64,000 bases of DNA from Anaeromassilibacillus senegalensis (GTDB lineage: Bacteria > Bacillota > Clostridia > Oscillospirales > Acutalibacteraceae). The DNA is taken from positions 124,001 through 188,000 of the forward strand of contig NZ_LN868537.1 of assembly GCF_001261775.1 (NCBI RefSeq). The letters are read 5' to 3'. Positions within the stretch are counted from its first letter, which is position 1. The number at the start of each line of letters is the position of its first letter. Made by a program: the position numbers and the translations under genes. Shown here in pieces: positions 53,575 to 61,000 of this stretch. The notes beneath the pieces were generated by a model, which was given only the letters and a program-made list of their open reading frames with translations, was not told the origin of the DNA and did not search any database.

Positions 53575-54120
53575 CTACTTTTTATTCTCTTTGCGGGTGG
53601 CCGACAATTCGCTGAGGATTCGTTCAGAAGCGGTCCTGCGCGCATTTGCTTCGATGGACAATTCAATTGCCAGACGGGAAAGAGCGGCTTCTCCCTCGGG
53701 GATGGCCTCGTCCACCCGTTTACATACATTTTGCAGCGCGGCTGTCTGTGCGGCGCAAAAGCGGTCGTACATGTTTGCGTTGCTCTCTGTGGAAAGCAAA
53801 TCTTTCATCAGCATGTCGATATCCGGAATGGAAAGAACCTGTTTCAGCAGGCAAATGACCGTCAGCATGGCAAGGTGTTCCCTGGAATACTTTTTTTGCT
53901 CCGGGCGCGGCAAAACGCCATCCTTGACGTAGTTGTTGATCATACTGGAAGTAATCAGGCTGGAAGCGTCAGACCGCTCAAACGGTGCAAGCTGTTTGTT
54001 CATATAAGTCAGCACCTGGTCCATATAGAGATAGATTTCCGGCAGGCGGTTCCATTCCACCGGCGTGTATTGCTCCGTCTCCCTGGTCCATGCGCGTATT
54101 TTATCAACTGCCTCGCTCAT
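53575..54120 (-). CDS. DUF1836 domain protein, MerR-like putative regulator
   Basis: Starts at ATG 54120 with AAAGGAG upstream; TTG 54135 overlaps that site. 181 residues. LITSSMINNYVKDGVLPRPE and KYSREHLAMLTVICLLKQVL match DUF1836, a MerR-like DNA-binding helical family in Clostridia. Probably a regulator; target unknown. It lies 28 bases after an AraC gene on the same strand. Confidence 0.85.
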   Translation of the reverse strand: MSEAVDKIRAWTRETEQYTPVEWNRLPEIYLYMDQVLTYMNKQLAPFERSDASSLITSSMINNYVKDGVLPRPEQKKYSREHLAMLTVICLLKQVLSIPDIDMLMKDLLSTESNANMYDRFCAAQTAALQNVCKRVDEAIPEGEAALSRLAIELSIEANARRTASERILSELSATRKENKK

Positions 54121-54147
54121 AAAAGCTCCTTTCAATATAAGACGCGG

Positions 54148-54990
54148 TCAGAGACGCGCGTGATTTTTTTGATTGAGATAGCGGCTGGGCGGCACGCCCA
54201 TATGCCGTTTAAAGACCCGCGAGAAGTACAGCTGGTCTGAAAAACCGGTGGAATACGCGACTTCTCCCACGGAAAGATTGCCCGCTTTGAGCAGCGCCGC
54301 CGCCTTGTTAATGCGGTAACGCATCAGGTATTCGTTCGGCGGCATGGAGAGATGCTGCATAAAAATGCGGTACAGATGACTGCGGCTGATACCCGCGCTT
54401 GCCGCAACGTCCTCAATGTCAATATCGCGGGAATAATTGTAGTCAATAAATTTAATGGCTTTCTGCACATATTCATAGCCGGTTGTATGCTGCGCGGAGA
54501 TGCTTCCCAAACGGTCGATCAGTTCCCCAAGGAAATAGAACAGACCGCCCAGCATGCGCGCTTCGTTGGCGGGGGAAGAGCCGGAAACATTGCAGATATC
54601 GGTCAGAAGGCCTTCCAATTTCCCGTCGTGTTCGCAATGGAATACAGGCGCGTCCTCACTCAGCCCGGTTTGTTCAATTAACCGCTTTGCGTCGCTGCCG
54701 TTAAAGCCGACCCAGCAATATTCCCAGGGCTCCTGTTCATCGGCGGAGTAGGAGGCAACGCAGGAGGGCAACACCAGAAAGCCGTCCCCTACAGAAAGTT
54801 GGTGAACGTTTCCCTTTGAAGAAAAAACACCCTTTCCGGAGACGATATAATGGATGAGGTAATGGTCGCGAATGGCAGGTCCCCAACTGTGTCCGGCGGC
54901 GCACCGCTGCACGCCGCAGCTGTAAACAGCAAGCCCCAGATTATTATGGTAAGGGACTTTAAAGGAGCGCCGGAACTCTTCATTCGTCAT
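54148..54990 (-). CDS. AraC-family transcriptional regulator
   Basis: 280 residues. N-terminal cupin-type sensor (about 25-140, HYLIHYIVSGKGVFSSKGN, VLPSCVASYSADEQEPWEYC), C-terminal double HTH (about 180-275) with DIDIEDVAASAGISRSHLYR and VGEVAYSTGFSDQLYFSRVF, plus KRHMGVPPSRYL. Such proteins respond to a sugar-like ligand. It is divergent from oadG-oadB and may control them, though that is position only. AGGAGTT precedes the ATG. Confidence 0.9.
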   Translation of the reverse strand: MTNEEFRRSFKVPYHNNLGLAVYSCGVQRCAAGHSWGPAIRDHYLIHYIVSGKGVFSSKGNVHQLSVGDGFLVLPSCVASYSADEQEPWEYCWVGFNGSDAKRLIEQTGLSEDAPVFHCEHDGKLEGLLTDICNVSGSSPANEARMLGGLFYFLGELIDRLGSISAQHTTGYEYVQKAIKFIDYNYSRDIDIEDVAASAGISRSHLYRIFMQHLSMPPNEYLMRYRINKAAALLKAGNLSVGEVAYSTGFSDQLYFSRVFKRHMGVPPSRYLNQKNHARL

Positions 54991-55029
54991 ATTTAACTCC
55001 TCCCAAAAGTGCAGATACCAAGCAACTCT

Positions 55030-55058
55030 ATTATAATTCGTCCCGGCCGGTTATGCAA
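55030..55058 (-). promoter_or_regulatory. Promoter of the AraC gene
   Basis: Reverse strand: TTGCAT (55053-55058), 17-base spacer, TATAAT (55030-55035). Confidence 0.7.
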
Positions 55059-55110
55059 TTCCCCTGCGGTAATTAATGAAAAAGAAAACGTATTTTATAC
55101 GAAAAATTCA

Positions 55111-55139
55111 TTGAAATTGATCTTGTTATCGGTTATAAT
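55111..55139 (+). promoter_or_regulatory. Promoter of oadG-oadB
   Basis: TTGAAA (55111-55116), 17-base spacer, TATAAT (55134-55139), 83 bases before the ATG. Confidence 0.7.
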
Positions 55140-55221
55140 ATGAATTGTTGTTTATTTAACTACTTGGCAGGCCCATAGATCGCAGCACTCTAGAATCTTT
55201 AGGAAGAATGGGGTATATCAA

Positions 55222-55596
55222 ATGGATCCACAAAACGAAGTTTTACTCTCGCTCACAGTCTTACTCACAGGTCTGGTCGTTGTCTTTGCCATGCTGGTTT
55301 TCCTGACCATCATCATCAAGGCGTATGGCGGCGCGATTCACAGCATGATGAAGAAAAAGGCCAGTAACAAGACGCAGGCCGAAGAAAAACCGGCCCCTGC
55401 CGCGGCGCCCGCACCAAAGCCGGCGATTGCAGTGGAGGAAGGTATTTCCGGCGAAGTGGTGGCAGCCATTGCCGCCGCCGTCTATATGACATACGGTTCC
55501 GCCGCTCCGGCGATCCGTTCCGTCAAGCGTGCCGCCTCCAATCCGCGCTCCATCTGGGGAGAAGCTGGAAGGCTGGAAAATACACGCCCCTTCTAA
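55222..55596 (+). CDS. oadG: Na+-pumping decarboxylase gamma subunit (OadG family)
   Basis: 124 residues: N-terminal membrane helix (about 8-33, LTVLLTGLVVVFAMLVFL), Ala/Pro-rich linker and a C-terminal AAIAAAVYMTYG and WGEAGRLENTRPF tail, typical of Clostridial OadG-like proteins. It anchors the biotin-dependent complex to the beta subunit. No carboxyltransferase alpha or biotin-carrier gene is adjacent. Confidence 0.85.
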   Translation: MDPQNEVLLSLTVLLTGLVVVFAMLVFLTIIIKAYGGAIHSMMKKKASNKTQAEEKPAPAAAPAPKPAIAVEEGISGEVVAAIAAAVYMTYGSAAPAIRSVKRAASNPRSIWGEAGRLENTRPF

Positions 55597-55662
55597 ACCG
55601 GGAACCGATTATCCGCATATGCGCGACTCCGCTGTGGACAGGCTGTGCTTCTCCATGGCAAT

Positions 55663-56859
55663 ATGAAAAAGAAAGGGCTGACATTTTCAGTGCAGATCAT
55701 CAATGAGTTTTTGAATTCCGTTGTAGACATTTTCCAGACCTCTGGATTTGCGAGCAACGACTGGCGCAATTACATAATGATTGCGATTGCATGCGTACTG
55801 TTCTATCTGGCGATTAAAAAGGAGTTTGAACCGCTTCTCCTTTTGCCGATCGCGTTTGGTATGCTGATGGTAAACCTTTATCCGGCGATCATGGCCGCAC
55901 CGACCGATACGGCAAACGGCGGCTTGTTCTATTACCTGTATCAGGGCGTTAAACTGGGTATTTATCCGCCTCTGATCTTCCTGGGGATCGGTGCAATGAC
56001 GGACTTTGGCCCGCTGATTGCAAACCCCAAAAGCTTCCTGCTTGGTGCTGCGGCCCAGGTCGGTATCTTTATTACGTTTATTGGCGCTATTTTTATTGGA
56101 AACCTCAATATTCCCAACCTTGCCTTTACAGCGCAGCAGGCGGGTTCCATTGCCATCATCGGCGGTGCGGACGGCCCGACGGCAATTTATGTGACCTCCA
56201 AGCTGGCGCCGGAGTTGTTGGGACCGATTGCGGTTGCGGCGTATTCGTATATGGCGTTGGTGCCGATTATTCAGCCGCCGATTATGAAGGCGCTTACCAC
56301 TAAGAAAGAGCGTATGATTGTGATGGAGCAGTTGCGCCCGGTTTCCAAGCTGGAAAAGCTTCTGTTCCCGATCATTGTTACGATTATTATTTCCCTGCTG
56401 CTCCCGGACGCGGCCCCGCTGGTCGGCATGCTGATGCTGGGCAACCTGATGCGTGAGAGCGGCGTGGTAGGACGTATCGCCAACACGGCGCAGAATGAAC
56501 TGATGAATATTATTACGATCTTCTTGGGCGTTACGGTCGGTGCAACCGCAACGGGAACCGTGTTCCTCAGCCCGCAGACCATCGGTATCATCATTCTTGG
56601 CTTGCTGGCATTCTGCTTCGGTACAGCAGGCGGCGTTCTGTTTGGCAAGCTGATGTGCTTTATTACCCATGGCAAGGTTAACCCGCTGATCGGTTCCGCA
56701 GGTGTTTCCGCCGTACCGATGGCGGCACGTGTCAGCCAGAAGGTCGGTCAGGAGGAGAACCCGAGCAACTTCCTGTTGATGCATGCGATGGGCCCGAACG
56801 TGGCGGGCGTGATCGGCTCCGCTGTTGCGGCCGGTGTCCTGATCAGTATTCTCGGTTAA
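55663..56859 (+). CDS. oadB: Na+-translocating decarboxylase beta subunit (OadB/GcdB)
   Basis: About 398 residues from ATG 55663; GTG 55645 and GTG 55690 are alternatives as none has a strong ribosome site. Around 10 membrane helices. [20 protein letters not shown] and [16 protein letters not shown] (Asp that binds Na+ in the family), [18 protein letters not shown], and [19 protein letters not shown] segments identify the beta subunit, which couples decarboxylation of a CoA-ester or oxaloacetate to Na+ export. The partner carboxylase is not in this window. Confidence 0.92.
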   Translation: MKKKGLTFSVQIINEFLNSVVDIFQTSGFASNDWRNYIMIAIACVLFYLAIKKEFEPLLLLPIAFGMLMVNLYPAIMAAPTDTANGGLFYYLYQGVKLGIYPPLIFLGIGAMTDFGPLIANPKSFLLGAAAQVGIFITFIGAIFIGNLNIPNLAFTAQQAGSIAIIGGADGPTAIYVTSKLAPELLGPIAVAAYSYMALVPIIQPPIMKALTTKKERMIVMEQLRPVSKLEKLLFPIIVTIIISLLLPDAAPLVGMLMLGNLMRESGVVGRIANTAQNELMNIITIFLGVTVGATATGTVFLSPQTIGIIILGLLAFCFGTAGGVLFGKLMCFITHGKVNPLIGSAGVSAVPMAARVSQKVGQEENPSNFLLMHAMGPNVAGVIGSAVAAGVLISILG

Positions 56860-56897
56860 TAATCTTTTGGTTGCAGCAACTGAATAGTAGAAGAGAC

Positions 56898-56931
56898 AAT
56901 ACCCGCACACTATCTAGCGTGCGGGTATTTA
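56898..56931 (+). terminator. Terminator after oadB
   Basis: AATACCCGCAC (56899-56909) pairs with GTGCGGGTATT (56919-56929), loop ACTATCTAG-like, with T-rich 3' flank. Confidence 0.85.
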
Positions 56932-56973
56932 ATTGATGGAATTGTTTTGACGATGTGGTGAGGAGCGAAAACG

Positions 56974-59367
56974 ATGAATGAAATGAGAGCAAACGAGATC
57001 CTCAAACTGAGAAAAAAAGTGATGGAGAAAGAGTTCTCCCGCATGAACGACCGCCAAAAGGAGGCGGTGTTCCATACGGATGGCCCGTTGCTGATCCTGG
57101 CGGGCGCGGGAAGCGGAAAGACAACTGTGCTGGTCAACCGGATTGCTAATTTGATCCGCTGGGGCGGCGCATATCACAGCACAGCGGTACCGGAAGATTT
57201 CTCGGAGGAGGAATTCGCCGCGCTGCATGCTTCCGCGGAATCAGGCGCGCCCCTTTCCGGGGAAATACGCCGCAGATTGGCATCCTATCCCTGCCGCCCG
57301 TGGCAGGTTTTGGCGATTACCTTTACGAATAAGGCGGCGGGCGAGCTGAAAAATCGCCTGATTGCCATGCTGGGAGAGGATGGCGGCGATATCTGGGCGT
57401 CCACATTCCATTCAACTTGCGCAAGAATGCTGCGCAAGGATGGAGAGCGGATCGGGTACACCAGCCACTTTACCATCTATGACACGGACGATTCACGCCG
57501 GCTGATGAAGGAGTGTCAGAAGGCATTGAGCATCGACGACAAGATTCTTTCTCATAAGACAATCCTGTCCTCGATCTCGCATGCAAAAGACAGCCTGATT
57601 TTACCGGAAGAATATGCCAGACAGGCAGGAAACGATAATCGTCTGGTGATGATCGCACAGGCATACCAGCTCTATCAGAAACGCCTGAAAGAGGCCGATG
57701 CGATGGACTTTGACGACCTGATTTGCAACACGGTGCGCCTGTTCCAGGAATGTCCCGAGGTTTTGGAATATTACCAGGAAAAGTTCCGCTATATCATGGT
57801 GGACGAGTACCAGGATACCAACCATGCACAGTATTTGTTTGTCAAATTGCTGGCAGAAAAGCGGCAGAATATTTGTGTGGTCGGCGATGATGACCAGAGC
57901 ATTTATAAATTCCGCGGCGCAACCATTGAAAATATCATGAGTTTTGAGCAGACGTTCCCCCGCGCAAAGGTGATTCGGCTGGAACAAAACTACCGTTCCA
58001 CACAGAACATTCTGAACGCGGCAAATGCGGTGATCGCCAACAACACGGAGAGAAAAGGCAAGACGTTGTGGACCGACAATCCGGAGGGAAAAAAGATCGG
58101 CGTACATACGTCCTTCAGCGAACAGGACGAGGCCGACTATATCGGAAAAAAGATTCTGGAGGGCGTCGCCGGCGGCCGCAAATATGCCGATTATGCGATT
58201 CTTTACCGCATGAACTCTCAGTCCAATATTTTGGAAAAGGTTTTTGTAAAGTCCGGTATTCCGTACCGCATCATTGGCGGCCTGCGATTCTATGAGCGCA
58301 AAGAAATCCGGGATATGATCGCCTATTTGAGCGTGATTAACAATCCGTCGGATGAAATCCGCCTGCGTCGGATCATCAACCAGCCCAAGCGTTCCATTGG
58401 CGATAAGACAATTGCACAGGCGACGGAAATTGCCAACACAGTGGGGGAAGACCTGTTCAGTGTCATCTGCCATGCGGACGAATATGAGCCGCTCAAGCGG
58501 ACGTCGCCCAAACTGCTCCAGTTTGCGGAGATCATGCAGTCCTTGATCGAGGCTGCGAACGATGAGACAGTGAGCCTGAATGAACTGTATCATATGATCC
58601 TGACGAAGACGAATTACATTGAGGCGCTGCAGGCGGCGGAAAACGACGACGCGCAGGACCGCATTGACAATATCAACGAATTGGCCTCCAATATCATCAA
58701 ATACGCGGAGGACAACGGGGAGGAAGCGAGCCTTTCCGGCTTCCTGGAGGAAGTCGCGTTGATGACGGATATTGACAACTTTGACGCGACGGCGGATTCC
58801 GTTGTGATGATGACCATGCATTCCGCGAAGGGGCTGGAATTCCCGGTCGTTTTCCTGCCGGGCTTTGAAGAGGGGATCTTCCCGGGCCTGCAGGCCATTT
58901 ACAATCCGAACGAGATTGAAGAAGAGCGCCGCCTGGCGTATGTTGCGATTACCCGCGCGCGGGAAGAGCTGAACGTACTCAATGCGGAAAGCCGTATGAT
59001 CTTCGGCAGCACATCCCGCAACAAATCGTCCCGCTTTATAGAGGAAATCCCCAGTGAACTGATTGACTACAGCCGTTCCAGAGAATGGAAGAAGCCGAAG
59101 CCCGGCGTTGTTCTGCCGACCTCCTCATTTGAGGCCCGGACCATTTCTGCCAATGCGGCCCGTCACTTCGGCCCGTCCAGCCTGGAACAGGGCCATGCAC
59201 CCGTAGAACCGCTCCGCGTAGGGGATCAGGTTTCCCACAAGACGTTTGGAGAAGGTTCCATATTGTCGGCAACGCCGATGGGGAACGATACCCTGCTGGA
59301 AATAGCCTTTGACAAAGTTGGCACAAAGAAACTGATGGCAAATTTTGCGAGATTGACACGACTTTAA
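56974..59367 (+). CDS. pcrA: ATP-dependent DNA helicase PcrA (UvrD family)
   Basis: 797 residues, SF1A helicase: Q-motif RQKEAVF, Walker A AGAGSGKTTVLVNRI, a Clostridia-type insertion of about 45 residues after it, motif Ia AITFTNKAAGELKNRL, VDEYQDTNHAQY (motif II), GDDDQSIYKFRGA, RLEQNYRSTQNIL, and VVMMTMHSAKGLEFPVVFLP with AYVAITRAREEL. A C-terminal region after about 690 binds RNA polymerase in PcrA. It unwinds DNA 3' to 5' in repair and plasmid replication. GGAG precedes the ATG. Confidence 0.96.
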   Translation: MNEMRANEILKLRKKVMEKEFSRMNDRQKEAVFHTDGPLLILAGAGSGKTTVLVNRIANLIRWGGAYHSTAVPEDFSEEEFAALHASAESGAPLSGEIRRRLASYPCRPWQVLAITFTNKAAGELKNRLIAMLGEDGGDIWASTFHSTCARMLRKDGERIGYTSHFTIYDTDDSRRLMKECQKALSIDDKILSHKTILSSISHAKDSLILPEEYARQAGNDNRLVMIAQAYQLYQKRLKEADAMDFDDLICNTVRLFQECPEVLEYYQEKFRYIMVDEYQDTNHAQYLFVKLLAEKRQNICVVGDDDQSIYKFRGATIENIMSFEQTFPRAKVIRLEQNYRSTQNILNAANAVIANNTERKGKTLWTDNPEGKKIGVHTSFSEQDEADYIGKKILEGVAGGRKYADYAILYRMNSQSNILEKVFVKSGIPYRIIGGLRFYERKEIRDMIAYLSVINNPSDEIRLRRIINQPKRSIGDKTIAQATEIANTVGEDLFSVICHADEYEPLKRTSPKLLQFAEIMQSLIEAANDETVSLNELYHMILTKTNYIEALQAAENDDAQDRIDNINELASNIIKYAEDNGEEASLSGFLEEVALMTDIDNFDATADSVVMMTMHSAKGLEFPVVFLPGFEEGIFPGLQAIYNPNEIEEERRLAYVAITRAREELNVLNAESRMIFGSTSRNKSSRFIEEIPSELIDYSRSREWKKPKPGVVLPTSSFEARTISANAARHFGPSSLEQGHAPVEPLRVGDQVSHKTFGEGSILSATPMGNDTLLEIAFDKVGTKKLMANFARLTRL

Positions 59368-59382
59368 GAGAAGAGGAGATCC

Positions 59383-60741
59383 ATGGAAGAAACAACAAAG
59401 CTGCGGCAAAACAAAATGGGAACCGCGCCGGTTTTCCCTTTGATCCTGTCCATGTCCCTGCCTGCGATGTTCTCTATGCTGGTGCAGGCATTATACAATG
59501 TTGTGGACAGCTATTTCGTCGCCAAGATCAGCGAAAACGCTTTGACGGCGGTTTCGCTTGCATTTCCCATTCAGAACCTGCTGATTGCGGTCGGCGTGGG
59601 TACAGCGGTGGGAATTAACTCCCTGATTTCACGGCGCCTGGGAGAAAACCGGCGTGCGGACGCGGACAGCGCAGCCACGCACGGCATTGTGCTGGGGGTT
59701 TTTAACTGGGTTTTGTTTGCGATTTTTGGCCTGTTCTGCTCCCGTCTGTTTTTTACCGCGTTTACCGGTACACAGGAAGTCATTGAGATGGGTCAGCAGT
59801 ACATGAGCATTGTCTGCATTTTTTCTTTCGGTATTTTTGTGGAAGTCAATATCGAGAAGACGCTGCAGGCGACAGGTAATATGATCTGGCCGATGGTTTT
59901 TCAGCTGATCGGTGCGGTAACCAATATCATTCTGGACCCGATCTTTATTTTTGGCATGTTCGGCATGCCGAAGATGGGGGTGGCCGGTGCGGCGATTGCA
60001 ACCGTGGCCGGGCAGATTCTGGCAATGGTCGTTTCCATTGTGGTCATTTTTATCAAGGAGCATGAGGTAACGATTCATTTCCGCGGGTTCCATATGGATT
60101 GGAGCACCGTTAAAAATATTTATTCGGTTGGATTTCCGGCCATTATCATGCAGTCGATCGGTTCTGTGATGGTCATGGGAATGAATGCGATTCTGATCGC
60201 TTTTACAGAGACGGCGGTCGCGTTTTTCGGTGTATACTTTAAATTGCAGTCCTTTGTATTCATGCCGGTGTTTGGTTTGACGCAGGGCATCATGCCGATC
60301 ATCGGATTCAACTACGGCGCGCGCAAAAAGAGCCGCCTGATGTCCACGATACGCATCGGGTCCATTATTGCACTGGTCATTATGGGATGCGGTATGCTGC
60401 TCTTCTGGGCTGTTCCGGGACAGCTCCTGATGATCTTTAATGCGTCGCAGAACATGCTGGAAATCGGTGTGCCGGCGCTGCGGACGATCAGTCTATGCTT
60501 TATGCCGGCGGCAATGGGCATCCTGTTCTCCACCGTCTTCCAGGCGGTGGGACGCGGCGTCAGCAGCCTGATTATTTCGGTCCTGCGCCAACTCGTGGTG
60601 TTGCTTCCGGCGGCGTTTCTGCTGTCTCAGATTGGATTGCGGCCCATCTGGTATGCGTTTCCGATTGCAGAAATCGCCTCCCTGCTGGCGAGTATCTTTC
60701 TGTTTACAAGATTGTACCGGAACACTTTGAAAACTTTATAA
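59383..60741 (+). CDS. MATE-family efflux transporter
   Basis: 452 residues with 12 membrane helices. MSLPAMFSMLVQALYNVVDS and KISENALTAVSLAFPIQNLL mark MATE family members (NorM-DinF type). They export drugs or metabolites using a Na+ or H+ gradient. The gene follows pcrA by 15 bases with GAAGAGGAG before the ATG, so it may be in the same transcript. Substrate unknown. Confidence 0.93.
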   Translation: MEETTKLRQNKMGTAPVFPLILSMSLPAMFSMLVQALYNVVDSYFVAKISENALTAVSLAFPIQNLLIAVGVGTAVGINSLISRRLGENRRADADSAATHGIVLGVFNWVLFAIFGLFCSRLFFTAFTGTQEVIEMGQQYMSIVCIFSFGIFVEVNIEKTLQATGNMIWPMVFQLIGAVTNIILDPIFIFGMFGMPKMGVAGAAIATVAGQILAMVVSIVVIFIKEHEVTIHFRGFHMDWSTVKNIYSVGFPAIIMQSIGSVMVMGMNAILIAFTETAVAFFGVYFKLQSFVFMPVFGLTQGIMPIIGFNYGARKKSRLMSTIRIGSIIALVIMGCGMLLFWAVPGQLLMIFNASQNMLEIGVPALRTISLCFMPAAMGILFSTVFQAVGRGVSSLIISVLRQLVVLLPAAFLLSQIGLRPIWYAFPIAEIASLLASIFLFTRLYRNTLKTL

Positions 60742-60757
60742 AGCAATTGGTACCCCT

Positions 60758-60792
60758 AACAGGCCTGTGGTAATCCACAGGCCTGTTTTTTA
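60758..60792 (+). terminator. Terminator after the MATE gene
   Basis: AACAGGCCTGTGG (60758-60770) pairs with CCACAGGCCTGTT (60775-60787), followed by TTTTT. Confidence 0.92.
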
Positions 60793-60839
60793 TATGGATA
60801 ACAACCGGAAAAATCAATATGAATCGCTATTTTTTGATA

Positions 60840-60868
60840 TTTACCCTCTAAAATTTAACGCTTATAAT
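60840..60868 (+). promoter_or_regulatory. Promoter of the secreted amylase-like gene
   Basis: TTTACC (60840-60845), 17-base spacer, TATAAT (60863-60868). A leader of about 125 bases follows. Confidence 0.55.
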
Positions 60869-61000
60869 GAAATTGTCAGATAACAAAAGAACCCAGTTGA
60901 TTTAACGTCTTCTTTTGCTGTCAAGCTGGAATAAAAATGGAAGAGAGGTGAACCCATAGCACATCCGTAGAGCGTATCAAGAATAAGGAGGAGTTTTTAA

